A stretch of DNA of 64,000 bases from Piliocolobus tephrosceles. Taxonomy: Eukaryota > Chordata > Mammalia > Primates > Cercopithecidae. A model generated the notes under the pieces. That model did no database searches, was not told where the DNA came from, and saw nothing but the letters and a program-made list of their open reading frames with translations. The position numbers were made by a program, and so were the translations under genes. Positions 35,965 to 48,440 of the stretch are shown here, one piece after another. Positions within the stretch are counted from its first letter, which is position 1, and the number at the start of each line of letters is the position of its first letter. The stretch spans positions 11,353,294-11,417,293 of the forward strand of contig NC_045436.1 in the NCBI RefSeq assembly GCF_002776525.5, written 5' to 3'.

Positions 35965-36385
35965 TGTCTTAGTCCATTTTCTGTTGCTGATTACATAATT
36001 ATTGAAATTAGGTAATTTATAAGAAAAATGATTTTGTTTCTTACAGTCATGGAAACTGAGAGGCCCAAGATCAAAGGACAACCCCTGGTGAGGGCCTCGC
36101 TGCTGCTAGGGACCCGCAGCAGAGTCTTGAGGTGGCACAGAGCATCACGTGGTGAGGGGGCTAAGCATGTTAACTAACGTCTCTCTTCCTCTTCTCATAA
36201 AACCGCTAAAACTAATCCCGTGATAACTCACTATTCCACTAACCCACTAATGTATTAATGTATGAATGGATCAATCCATTCATGAAAGCAGAGCCGTCAT
36301 GATTCAGTCACTTCTTAAAGTCCCCCATTTTTCAATGCTACCACATTTCAACATGAATTTTGGAGGGAACATTCAAACTATAACA
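35965..36385 (-). mobile_element. MaLR LTR (MST-like), antisense
   Basis: The plus strand starts TGTCTTAGTCCATTTTCTGT and ends ACCACATTTCAACATGAATTT...AACTATAACA, the reverse complement of an MST-type LTR (TG...CA). It is a solo LTR in the old L1. A local TAATGTATTAATGTATGAAT duplication lies near 36250. Confidence 0.82.
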
Positions 36386-37660
36386 GCATAATACTAAATA
36401 AAAAAAGTCCATCTAAAAAGGCGACGTAAGCGTATGAATATATGCTAGATATCATATGTCATCAGAGAAAGGAAAATTAGAACTGCAGTGAGATATCACT
36501 ACATACCTATTCAGATGTTCAAAACCTAGAACATTGACAACAGCAAATGCTGGCAAGGATGTGAAGCAACAATGACTCATTCATTCATGATGGAATGCAA
36601 AATTCTACAGCCACTTTGAATGACAATTTAGCAGTTCCTTACAAGAATAAACATACTTTTACCATATGATCCAGTATTTATGCTCCTTGGTATATCAACA
36701 GGAGGAAAACATGTCTACAGAAAACCCTGAAAGTGAATGTTTATAGCAACTTTATTCATAATTGCTAAAACTTTTAAGCAACTGCTATGGTTTGGATGTG
36801 GTTTGTGGCCACCGAGAGTCATTGAAATTTGATCTGTTGTGGCAATGTTGGGAAGAGGCACCATTGGGAAGTGGGGTTATTGGAAGTTATTTAAGTCATA
36901 GGAGCAGATCCCACAACAATAGATTAATCTCCTCCCTCAGAGGTGAATGAGTTCTAACTCTTGTGGTAATAATTTAGTCCCCTAAAACACAGCTTGTTAA
37001 AGAGTCTGGCTTCTTCAATTTTTCATGCTTCCTCTCTTGCCATGTGTGATCTCTTTATATGAGCCAATCTGTTTTCTCTATCGGTTGAAGCCTCATGAGG
37101 CACTCACCAGAGGTAGCTGCTAATCTTGAACTTTGCAGCCACTGGAATCATGAGTCAAATAAATCTCTTATTTAAATAAACTACCCAGCCTTAGGTATTC
37201 TGTTACAGCAACATAAATGTACTAAGACAACAACCAAGATGTCCTTCAGGAGGTGGATGGATAAACTACAATACATCCAGGCAATAAGTTATCAAGACAT
37301 GAAAAGACATGAGGGAACCTAAATGCATATTACTAACTTTTCAAAACTACTCTGAAAAGGCTACATATTGTATGATTCCAACTATATGATATTCTAGAAA
37401 ATGCAAACTGTGGAGAAAATAAAAATATCCAAAAATATCCATGGTTTCCAGGGATTAGGAGAGGGAGAAATGAATAAACAGATTACAGAGGATTCTAAGG
37501 GCATCGAATATAGTCTGTAAAATACTATAACCATGGCTACTAATTGTTATTCATTTGTTCAAACCTGTAGGTATGCATCACCAAGCTGAACCCTTACATA
37601 ACTACGAACTTTGGGTGATAATGATGTGTCAATGTAGGTTCATCTCTTGTAACAAATGTA
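36386..37660 (+). mobile_element. Second L1M 3' segment, sense, split by an LTR
   Basis: Sequence from about 36426 repeats the part of ORF2 already present at 35520-35960 (GAGATATCACTACATACCTA versus GAGATATCATCAAACCTCTA) and carries on into the ORF2 end and 3' UTR (TGGTTTCCAGGGATTAGGAG, AATGTAGGTTCATCTCTTGT). It is therefore a separate insertion or a duplication, not a continuation. The LTR at 36783-37229 interrupts it. Confidence 0.8.
36783..37229 (+). mobile_element. MaLR LTR (MST-like), sense
   Basis: Begins TGCTATGGTTTGGATGTGGT and ends ATAAATGTACTAAGACA, with an AATAAA-type signal in CAAATAAATCTC. Five-base flanks GCAAC (36778-36782) and ACAAC (37230-37234) match at four positions, consistent with an old target duplication. 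Confidence 0.88.
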
Positions 37661-39044
37661 CTACTCTGATGGATTGCAGTGATGATGGTGGAAGTCATCC
37701 ATGTTTGTAGGTGGATGAGCAAGGAGTATTTGAGAATTCTCCATACCTTCTATTCAATTAAGCATTTTACTCTGTTTAAATAATTTGAATTTATTTTGCA
37801 TCTACAGAACTGAAAGAATGACCATTTTGATGAATAAAAATGCACATTAATGACTTAATAGTCAACATTGTAATCTGTAGCTTTGTGAAAGATCTATGTA
37901 CTTTAGTATCATACACACCTGTATTTAAGGTTTTCTGTGCCACATGATTTTTAAGACTATAGGCAAAGATTTAACCTTTGTGGCCATCAATTTGCCCACA
38001 TATAATAGCAAGATTAAAATAACACCTCAGAATAGAAGGGAGAGATAATGAAATGGAAAGTTTAGGCAATATAGATGCAGGCTGAAAAAGGGCACTAATA
38101 TACATTAATTACCTGCTAACTATATCTCCAAAATCTATTTACTGGGAGCTGAAACTATTTTTATTTCAAGTTGAATTTTGACATTTAGATTTTCTAAATC
38201 TCTACTTTTATTTGGAAAGTTATTAGCCCCCTAGAATTAACAATCAAAGGAAAACCTTTACCCAGCATAGTTACAGGGTGGAATGTATATTTCAATAATG
38301 TTTTTACTGAAATTAATTAAAAGTCACCTTATGCAGTCAAATTTCTTATGCAAAGATATTTCAGAACCTGCTTATAGCCATTCACTGGGTGATTTGTCAA
38401 TGCTTCTTTGTTTAGTTTTTAAATAACATTTTGAGAAAGGTCTTGTGTAATGCATAATTATGTTTTCCTGAGAATTTTTCAGAATAAGTAGAGAGGCAAA
38501 ATTAAATTCTTCACAAGCACAAGACCAAGCATTCACTGACAATTCAATAATGATAGACATTTTTGAATTAAATTTGTATTATAAATGTAAAAAGTGAAAG
38601 GAAATTGCGTAAAATAATGTGTCAGCTTTAAAGAACCTGGTAACTATTCAAGGATTAAAACCAAAATGAATTGTTAAAGTTGCTCTTCAATCTCTAAGCT
38701 AAATGAAGAAAGTCTCAAAATCTGCTGAGTAACAAGGGAGAGAGTGCCAAAAATTCCTGAGAAATGACATGTAAATGAGTTAAATAAGTAATGGCTGGAA
38801 TGCCTAGTTTGCAACCTCCTCACATAGATCTTGTTGTTTCGTCAGTGCCATGTTTCTTATTTCACCACCTTCTGTTAAACATCTAGATTGTATGTAATCC
38901 TTTCCTAGAAGGTTTTTGCATACTTTTTTAACATATGTAGTTATTCAAACATTAATGGCCTTCTAAAGTTACACATGGACTCTGGTTTCACTATAGTTCC
39001 TACAACTGAGTACTCCATTACTTTGAATGATTTTTAGTTTTTCT
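37661..39044. other. AT-rich unique sequence
   Basis: No gene seen. A weak antisense MIR-like stretch may lie near 37925-38030. Confidence 0.45.
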
Positions 39045-39597
39045 TATCTACCATTCAATCCAACAATCCCAACTATGAGGTATCTACCCAAAGACAAGGA
39101 AGTCATTAAATAAAAAAGACACCTGCATTTGTATGTTTATTGTAGCACAATTTACACGTAAGAGATACGGAATCAACTTAAATACCAAACCACAAATGAA
39201 TGGATAAATAAAATGTGGCATACTTATACCATGGAATACCACTTAGCCACAAAAATTTAAAAAGAATGTCTTTTGCAGCAAGTTGGATGGAATTGGAAGC
39301 TATTATCCTAAGTGAAGTAATGCAGGCACAGAAAACCAAATACTACATGTTTTTACTTATAAACGGGAGCTAAGCTCTGGGTACGCAAAAGCATACAGAG
39401 TTGTATAACGAACATTGGAGACTCAGAAGGGGGACGGGTGGGAGAAGGGTGAGAGATTAAAAATCACCTATTGAGCACAATGTACACTATTCACATTATG
39501 GGTACACCAAAAACCCAGACTCACCATGTTACAATTTACCCATATAGCAAAAAACCAGTTGTACCCCTAAAGTTATTGAAATTTATAAAAAGAAAAA
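39045..39597 (+). mobile_element. L1 3' end, sense (L1MA/L1PB-like)
   Basis: Contains ATGGATAAATAAAATGTGGC, CAAGTTGGATGGAATTGGAA, GAAAACCAAATACTACATGT and a 3' UTR (GACTCAGAAGGGGGACGGGT, CTATTGAGCACAATGTACAC) ending in an A-rich tail. It is truncated at its 5' side. Confidence 0.88.
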
Positions 39598-41640
39598 GGC
39601 TATAATTTTAAAAATATTTCTTTATAGCAGAATGACATTAAGAGCATTGAAAATTCGACACAAAAATATCATAGCAGATTTCCCACTTAGTTTACATGGA
39701 CTAAAACCAGGTGGATAGTTTTAGAAGCTAAAACCAAGAAATTATAACATTATCTTGCATTATTTTTTAAATGTTCTGTTCTTTACATTTAAATCCAGTT
39801 ACCAATGTTAATATTGAAAATATGAGTATCTGTTTTGTAGTAGCTGTATACAGCCATGAAAATATTGTGATTTATTTTTGATGACAGTGTATGCATTATC
39901 TTCTCAAATATAATTCTCAATCTGAAATTCCTGTTAAAGTTCTTTAAGAGACCACCATATAATTTTAAAACATCTTTAATTTTTAGTTCACTATCTAACA
40001 ATTTGTCTGTTTCTGAACTCATAACTTTTACAAATGATGAACTTTAATTCCTACTATGGCCATATTATTTCATGCATATTCATTTACTGCAATTTTATGT
40101 CATAACAGTTGAAATCATCCATATCAATATCTACTCACTCATTATTTTAGCATTCTAGCCAATGAAATATGTAATATATACTTGATAATGTTTTGTTTAT
40201 TACCATGTAACATATAAACAATAAAAAATTACAGTGTTTTACAGTTAGAGAGAGAGATAGAAAGGGAAACTTCCATAGAATAGAGTGGAAGGCTGGAAGA
40301 AGGATCATTTAAACGCATCTGCAGAAGAATCAATAGCACTTGTGGAGAGTTTAGGCAATGTGTGGAGACATGACATGAAAAGAAATAGAAAGCGGTATTC
40401 TAGTTACTCAAAGAGACAAATGTAGAAGAGTAAAAACATGATGTAATATGTCACATTGAGGAAGAGCAAATTCCAGTGTCTCTGGAATGGAGAGAAAAAG
40501 GTAGATACGAAGCTAGGTGGATGGGCATTAATGATCTCAAGAAGCATGTTATGTCATACCCAGGCAATTACATTCATCTTGACATCAGGAGGAAAACAAT
40601 TTTGAGTTGGAGATGACCTTGTCAGAATGTCATCTCACAAAGATCAGAGAGGTGGTATTACTAAATCTGTTCAAAGTTGGGTGAGGGGCAAATGAGAACA
40701 AGAATCAGATTATGAAATTAGTGTAAAAGCTCATAAAAAGAAAGATGCATAAAAAGAAACATGCAAGAGAGGGATAAAATGTAACAGAGTTTGGAGTAGA
40801 ATCACCAAGTTTTCATGATTACTTGCATAGTGATTGGCAAAGTAAATGTGAGGAAAATCTATGAATCCACATTACAGCTTGAGAAGCTGCTAACTTTTCT
40901 AAAAATTAACTGGTAAAGGAGAGATCTGGTGAAAGAGTGAGTTACTGTGTTGAACATAGTGGAATAGAGGTTGCCGAGAGTGGGCAGAAAGTTTAAAAGG
41001 ACATATCCAGAGGTTTAGGGTTGAGATGTGAATTTAAGAATGGTTAGTGTATATCTGGTAAACTTTCGTTGTTCATGGGATCATGTAAATGAAATCTGAA
41101 GTATTAAAAGTGAAAAGGCCAAGAATATTACCTTAGGGAGGAATTAGGGTTAAAACAAACTCTCTAATTTAAAGGGTTATTTGAAAAAGAAAAGCCCATG
41201 AAGAAAATTGAAAACTGATATGGGGGGAGTTATGAAAGAACCATAAGAGAATGATGTCAATTTGTTATGTTTTTTAACCTTTACAACAATTACATTGTTC
41301 TTGATGACTAAGATCATTAGTCTAATAACTATAATTAGTTATAATTATGCAAAATGGGAATGTAATTTAATGTGTTCTCTATTTACTGTTCTCAAAAGAT
41401 CTCATTAATAGTGTTTATGAACAGTGTTTTTCTCCATCTTTAGACCATCTCTAAGGTCCTTGCAGATACACACCTAGGATGCATATGAAGTCATGCTATA
41501 TTTAGAATCATAGATTTATTCCTAAAAATGCAAGTGATATACACAGAACATTATACATAATAGTTGCTGAAAAAAAATCCATGGGGCTTTTGTAGCCTAA
41601 TATCCATTTTATAGATGAGTAAATCAAAGTCTAGAAATGG

Positions 41641-41682
41641 CAATTCAAAAAGTCCAAATGGTAATTCAAAAAGTCCAAATGT
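41641..41682. repeat. Two-copy tandem repeat, 21-base period
   Basis: (C/T)AATTCAAAAAGTCCAAATG(G/T) occurs at 41641-41661 and 41662-41682. Confidence 0.9.
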
Positions 41683-41739
41683 CTGTATAGAGTTGGGGTT
41701 AAAACAGAGATGCACTTATTTTCTATTTCACTACCCATA

Positions 41740-41759
41740 TTTTTTTTTTTTTTTTTTTT
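41740..41759. repeat. Poly(T) run
   Basis: Twenty T residues without an attached retroelement body. Confidence 0.9.
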
Positions 41760-42465
41760 CACAATATTGCACTACCTACTCTTAGGCAATTAGGAATATT
41801 TTCAAATTAACATGTCTTCAGTGATAACAATATAAACTATTAAATGCAATGTGCCTTTTAATTCTATCGTAAGTTTACATTATGCCAAACACCTATTTTT
41901 TGTTTGTTTGTTTTCACTTAATGAGCTGCTTTAGTACTACATAACATAGATGACTCAGATCTTTTCAAATAATCTTCCAGTCTCCGTAGTCATCCATGAA
42001 TGGCAGGATGAGCACTTTTTTTAGGAACTTAAGTTATAATATACTACTATTGCAAAATACATAGTCAGCATTATGTTTGTATTTCTCCTTTTTATATTCT
42101 ATATGTATCTATATTTCTGAGTGTACTGAAAAAAAATCAACATTAGGAAGATACAGGGATGAGGGTATAGGAGAAAATTTGCTAAGCTAATGCTACATAG
42201 GATACTTGCCAGTTGGTCACCTATATCTCCACATTAGTGCCTTAGTTAACATGTGGATGCACTGTGCATTTTTAATTTTATATATCATTTTCAAGTGTGT
42301 TATATTTTGTTCTTTGGTTACATGGCTCTTTATGTGTAAATTAGAGCATAATATCTGAATACTTGGGATTGCTAGAAGCACCTAATAAAACTGCAAATTA
42401 TCTGTAGTTGTTTCCTAGGCTTCTTCTTTGAATTATGCCTTTTATCACACATAAGAGTTGCATCA

Positions 42466-42629
42466 GCCGGGCCCAGTGGCTCATGCCTGTAATCCCAGCA
42501 CTTTGGGAGGCTGAGGCAGGACAATTGCTTAAACCTGGGAGGCAGAGGTTGCAGTGAGCTGAGATTGCACCACTGCACTCTAGCTTGGGTGACAAAAGCG
42601 AGACTCTATCTCAAAAAAAGAAAAAAAAA
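42466..42629 (+). mobile_element. Internally deleted Alu
   Basis: The head GCCGGGCCCAGTGGCTCATG and first 50 bases join directly to second-monomer sequence (GGGAGGCTGAGGCAGGACAA, TTAAACCTGGGAGGCAGAGG) and an A-rich tail. The deletion joins the homologous GGGAGGCTGAGGC boxes of the two monomers. Confidence 0.92.
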
Positions 42630-43159
42630 GATATTTATTGAACACTTATAAGTATCAGACACTAGGAATATAATATGAAAAAAGATATTTACAGATAGGC
42701 TTAATTGAAAGATAAAAAAATTTATACAAATATTAACAATGGTCATACTGTTTACTTTGTTGTACATGTCTATGTGTTTGAATATAAACCCATAATGTCT
42801 TTGCAATTAAGAAAAAATTATTAAGTTTAAAAATTATTAAGTTTATATATAAAGAAAACTGACTTCCAAATTCTCTTTTATCTTTCATTTTTATACTCCA
42901 TCCTTTCTCTGCCTTTCCCTCTCAAAGACTCATTTATAGTCTTAAGACTTTATGAATACAATTTTAAGTGAAGGACTCATTAGAAAAGAGAAGGATAACC
43001 CATTTATATTATTGCTGCTTGCAAGTATTTCTATTAATTTATATTTATGAATTATTCATAGTATTAAAACTATGAAACTACACATTCTTGTTTTCCAAGG
43101 CATGTTTTTTAAAAATAAAATTAATCTTCTTTATTCTAGAATACTTTAACATTTCTCAT
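42630..43159. other. AT-rich unique sequence
   Basis: No gene or named repeat seen. Confidence 0.45.
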
Positions 43160-43330
43160 GACTAAGGTAGTTTTTCTCTAAATCTATGTTTGCAAACCTA
43201 GGTGCACAATAAAATTACTCGAGGAGCTTTTAAAAATGTCTTGTCCTGGGCCCCACCTTTAGATATTTTAAGTCAGCCATTCTGGGGCCAATCTGGAAAT
43301 CTATAGTTCTAGGCATTCTTCTCAGATTTG
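43160..43330 (+). mobile_element. MER5A hAT MITE
   Basis: GTAGTTTTTCTCTAAATC at the left, then GTGCACAATAAAATTACTCG, CTGGGCCCCACCTTTAGATA, TTCTGGGGCCAATCTGG and AGGCATTCTTCTCAG follow the MER5A consensus in order. Confidence 0.75.
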
Positions 43331-43587
43331 GGTGCTTAATAATTCCATTCTTTAGAAGTGATCTACCTTTCACCTATGAATAATATCAGTATCTTTAAGC
43401 AAATTGTGAGGTGCGTCTCTCTAAAAATTGACACAATTGAAGCTAGGTTGGTATCAGGGAAACATACAAAATCATCTCTATCACTCTTTCTACATAGCTT
43501 GCATTGTTCTAAAAAGTACTCAGCAAAATTATGAAGATATTCTAGCTCCACATTTATGAAAGTCTCATAAAGAAAAATCCTTCTTTC

Positions 43588-43891
43588 GGCTGGGCGCAGT
43601 GGCTCACACCTGTGATCCTAGCACTTTGGGAGGCCGAGGCAGGCAGATCACCTGAGATCGGGAGTTGGAGACCAGCCTGGCCAACGTGGCAAAATCCCGT
43701 CTCTACTAAAAATACAAAAATTAGCCAGGTATGGCGGTGGGCCCCTGTAATCCCAGCTTCTCGAGGGGCTTGAATAGTCGGAGAATAGCTTGAACCCAGG
43801 AGGTGGAGCTTGCTGTGAGCTGAGATTGTGCCATTGCACTCCAGTCTGGGTGACAAGAGCAAAACTCCATCTCAAAAATATAAATAAGAAA

Positions 43892-43934
<43 letters not shown>

Positions 43935-43937
43935 AAA
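43588..43937 (+). mobile_element. AluS-like with an AAAT microsatellite tail
   Basis: A complete Alu from GGCTGGGCGCAGTGGCTCAC to CTCCATCTCAAAAATA, with a tail turned into about 13 AAAT units (43884-43937). A stretch near 43765 (CTTCTCGAGGGGCTTGAATA) deviates from the usual second-monomer start. No clear target duplication was found. Confidence 0.94.
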
Positions 43938-44341
43938 AGAGATGCATCAATCCCACAGGATGATATTTTCTTAAAAATCATGCTTGTGGCTTTGTTTTTA
44001 AATGATACAAATTATTTAAAATATTTGTAGTATGAGGTACTCTTCATACTTTCATACTTTAGAAAGTACATGTATTTTGTAGCACTTTTAAATACATTGA
44101 TCATTAAAATATTATTGTTAACTAACAATTATTGATAGAGATAAATGAATATAATATATAAATGCAATCCATGTTAGCAATTATAAATAGTATAATGGAA
44201 AACAGATATTTTTCACTCAATTATTTTGAAAGATATTCTAATGGGAGAAAAATTTTAATAAAGATGCAATTGAATAATAGTCTAATTTTATTTCATTAAG
44301 ATTTTTTCTAAAGGTATAATTTGGATTTGAAAGAATAAATT

Positions 44342-44641
44342 GCTGGGTGTGGTGGCTCATGCCTGTAATCCCAACACTTTGGGAGGCCGAAGTGGGGGAA
44401 TCACAAGGTCAGGAGTTCAAGACCAACCTGGCAAATATGGTGAAACCCCATATCTACTAAAAAATTACAAAAATTAGCCAGGCATGGTGGTGCATGCCTG
44501 TAGTCCCAGCTACTTGGGAGGCTGAAGCAGGAGAATTGCTTGAACCTGGTAGGCAGAGGTTGCAATGAGCCGAGATCACACCACTGCACTCCAGCCTGGG
44601 CGACAGAATGAGACTTTGTCTCAAAAAATCAAAAAGGAAAA
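44342..44641 (+). mobile_element. AluS-like, sense, with target duplication
   Basis: Complete Alu starting GCTGGGTGTGGTGGCTCATG with a tail AAAAAATCAAAAAGGAAA. AATAAATT lies before (44334-44341) and after (44642-44649) the element. Confidence 0.94.
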
Positions 44642-44735
44642 AATAAATTAACTGTAAGGGTGCATATAAACATGGAGAGATATAAAATCATAAAAGGATG
44701 GAGATCAATCTTCTTTGAACATGTCTCTGTTATAC

Positions 44736-44756
44736 AAAAAAAAAAAAAAAAAAAAA
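44736..44756. repeat. Poly(A) run
   Basis: Twenty-one A residues; no retroelement body adjoins it. Confidence 0.9.
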
Positions 44757-47529
44757 CCCTCCCTATATTCTAGTCTATGTACTTATAAAAAAATAAAAAC
44801 AGAATGTAGGATTCTTATCACTAAGCTGAAAGCATTTTTATAACCTGCATTTTATATTTGTTCAGAGGGACTTCACAAATGTCCAAATACTTAAATGCAC
44901 TATCTAATAAAAATACATGTTAAAAAAAGAGTATTGACTCGAATACTCTGAATTCTCTGTTGCTTTAAACACAAGATATATAATTCTATCAATCTACATG
45001 ATATACATGCCACACTATACCATCTTTATAATCAAAGGGGCAAAAATACCGTCTTTACAGTGTTTCTGTGCTGCAAAGCCTCTAAGAAGTTTTTGAGTTT
45101 TTATGATTTTATGTTTTCATTTAGATGGTAGAATAAAGTAAGGTGAATATTTAAAAGTAACATAATATCCTATTTTCTGTTTATCCTATTCATCCTCATA
45201 AGAAAACAGCTAATACATTCTGAAATATTTCAGGTTGTAAAGAAAGTTTATTTTTCACTGTGTTGATGTAACATGTTTGAGAGGTGTCTATCAAGAAACA
45301 AACTAGGAAAAATGAGTCAAATTTATGTTAAAAATACTGTAATTCAGAATAGGAATATACAAAGGCTGTAAGTCCAAATATGATTGATACGTATCCTTTA
45401 ATCTCTATTATCCTTTGAAATACAGATCCTAGATAATACCTGTTAAAAATTTGATGAATCAATTATTCATGTTTTTCTAATTACTGAACATTTTTCCCTG
45501 TAAACTTGCTATATTTATCACCATAGAAGAACTGTTTCTAATACTCACATGAAACAAAATTATCCCAAAGAATCTGTTCTTCTAAATTTTTTGTTTTCTT
45601 CCAATTTAGTTACGCTTATAAATAAATTCATCTGCTGTCCACAAGTAGCATATGCTTTCAAAGGACAAAAATTCTTGACTGTAAACATTCTCTAAACAAC
45701 AGAAAAAATACTTACTAACATTTATACAGGCAAGTGATTTGGAAATGAAAAATTTCTGTGTGACAGAATGTATATTTAGAATAAAGTTTTTATAGTTTTG
45801 ATCTGCTTTCTGTATTCAAAAGCTATGTCACACAGACATACAGATCTACTCCCAATGTCCTCCCTTGATAATATCCAGACATTCTTTGTGATTTCATGTG
45901 TTAGAGTTCATCTCAAAGCACAGGAAATTTGAGTTTTGTTTTGTTTGTTTTATTGCATTTTTTATTTTATTCAATGTTTAAATTACGTCTCTTAGAGGAT
46001 GGGGAAAGATTAGTCAACAGGTACCAAGTTACAATTAGATAGAAATAAGTTCTGGTGGTTGCCAAGTAGGCTGATGATGGTTATTATCAACAGTGAGGTA
46101 TTGTGTTTTACAAAATAGCTTGAGGACAGGCTTTTGCATGTTCTCACATAGAGGAATGATAAATGCCTTATACAACATACCTATCAAAACATCAAATTGT
46201 ATCTCTAAATTATGTGCAATTACAATGCATCAATAAAAATAAGACTCATATATGAATGAAATGAATGAATGAATGAAAGAAAAATCTCAAAACCATAATT
46301 AGAGCATCAGACTAGGAGATATGTTTGTAAGGCAATGTTAACTTGTTTTTCAGACTATCAAGGTGTCAGCCCTCTAATTAAGGAAGAGCAGCAAAAAGGC
46401 TTCCCTGTCCTCAAATTAAGGCTGTAAGTATTTATTGAGCATCCAACTTTAGCGTCATGATTAATTTCTTCTGTGGAAGTCCCTAAGAATGTTTCAACAA
46501 ACCATTTGCTGGGCTTGTATATCAGAAGATCTACATTATGTCAAGTTTTTCTTTACGATATTTCTAAATTTTATTTATAAGTGGCAACAAAACTGAAATC
46601 TCTCTATAGTGAAGTATTATATTCACAGAATGAGTGATTAGATTAACCACAAAGCTGTTATGAACATTTCCTGAATTGCGTTTATTTTGAGCCTGTATCA
46701 GATACATTGATTCACGTAAAAATAGTACCAATGCATTTTCTTATGAGTTCAGCATTAATTATCATGGTGAAGACAATTTACTGATTCATATTAAACATGA
46801 GACAAAATGAAACTGTTTAGACTTATTTTTCTTTTACTTTGTGAAATCCATAACATTTTTGGTTTGGGATTATAATCATCTTATACAGTAATTATAAGAC
46901 AATGAGACCTATTCTGCAACCCCACAGGAAATTGTACTAATATATTAGAATTTTAGACAACAAAAAAGAAAAAAGAAATAAAGGGACAAAAAGGGAAGAA
47001 GAGAAGAATGGAGGAAGAAATTTACTGGTAGAAATAATTCAGGGCATGTCAAAAAAGAAAAGTGGAAGAAAAAACTCACTGTTATCTCTTTTTACCTAGG
47101 CTGTGTGGATAAATTAACATGTTGTATATGCATACATTTTATGAACAATAGAAAATATTTATTACATATAAGTAAGACTTATTTTGGCCAAATATCATAA
47201 GGAAACTGAAAAATAACAGTGACTCAAACCCCAGAAGCAATAAAGAACAGAAAAAAAAATATAAACTTTGTTACACAAAATTTAAGAAGAGTTTATACAA
47301 CAACAACAAAAAGGAAGAATTCAAAGGGCAAATAACACATTGAGCACATTTTGGTAGTATCCTTAAAATATCAAAATTCTAAAAATAGTGTAAAAACTTC
47401 CCAAAGTCTTGTAGAAGAAATAGCAAAACTTATAAATAAACAAGTCATATAAATACAAATGATCCTCATACCAATGTGTGTGTGATAAGCTACACTTTAA
47501 CTATAAAAACAAATTTGATGAAAAAAATA
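44757..47529. other. AT-rich unique sequence
   Basis: About 2.8 kb without a gene. It includes an (ATGA)n patch at 46252-46277 and a purine-rich stretch near 46960-47070. Confidence 0.45.
46252..46277. repeat. (ATGA)n microsatellite
   Basis: About six ATGA units. Confidence 0.9.
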
Positions 47530-47700
47530 GCATTTGGGATGCCTTGAGCATTTACTACATACCAGGCCATTAAGCACCTTGCAGAAACTGTTTTTTATAT
47601 TCCTCAATTTTACAAGATTGGTACTATTCACATGCACGTTTTACAGTAGAGAAAACTATAGTCCAGAGAAGATATTTCATAAGCTTGACCAAATTTAAAA
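47530..47700 (+). mobile_element. MIR SINE
   Basis: TTGAGCATTTACTACATACC, GGCCATTAAGCACCTTGCAG, ATTGGTACTATTCACATGCA and GTTTTACAGTAGAGAAAACT match the MIR core in sense order. Confidence 0.75.
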
Positions 47701-47959
47701 TACAAGGAATATGACATTTGAAATACAAGGAATCTCCTTATATTTGATTTGTTCAAAAGTCCTTCATGTAGAAAAGATAGAGTAGCTATACTTTTACCTA
47801 TTCCTTCCACAGAGTACAGCTAAAATTCCTGGACCTTACATATAAATCAAACAAAAGCATACCCTGAGAGGGGAAGAAAAGAAGGCAGACTGCTTAGAGA
47901 CTTTGGGACCTATGGAATGATAGGATAGGCAGTTCCCCTTGTTTTATTTTATCTCATAT

Positions 47960-48440
47960 ATCACAGACTCAATATATGCTGGAGAAGTCATTCAACCAGT
48001 AAACACCAATGTGCGAAGACAAAAAGAAAGAAACAAACTAAAAGCAAGAGAAACTCATTTTCTTTTCCTAAAACACCAAGCTTGAAGGGCAAAAAACTAT
48101 TCATACAATGACCATTCTCTTCATGCCCCACACCACAGAAACACCTGCAACCACCATTTCCTCCCTTTGCCTGCAAAGGCCTGGCTAGCATACATCATCC
48201 ATGTCCATGCATGTCCTGCTTTAATAAATGCTCCAATTGACCCCTCAGCCTATGGAGGTGGTGTCCAAAGAGACAGAGTGACAAGCAAACTTTTTATCCC
48301 CACCAAGTGGTAATGAGTTCTGCTACCTTTGTCCCAAAGTATTATTTCCCAAAGGTGGGAGGGGAAGTCCAGTCGCCGGTCAGGGTCACCCACCAGACTT
48401 AGAAAAACAACAGCAAAGAAACCTTCCATCCAATGCTAGG
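47960..48440. other. Unidentified block, higher GC than its surroundings
   Basis: This segment is noticeably richer in C and G than the flanks and holds an AATAAA (in TTTAATAAATGCTCC) followed by CAGCCTATGGAGGTGGTG, which recalls an LTR or a 3' UTR. I cannot assign it. A 67-residue minus-strand frame (47988-48191) has no homology I recognise. Confidence 0.35.

Larger units (their letters stand above)
39598..42465. other. AT-rich unique sequence
   Basis: About 2.9 kb without a gene. It includes a two-copy 21-base repeat at 41641-41682, preceded by a possible MIR fragment, and a T20 run at 41740-41759. Confidence 0.45.

Noticed and set aside
43554..43981. Frames of 86-102 residues
   Set aside because: They are antisense translations of an Alu and its AAAT tail.
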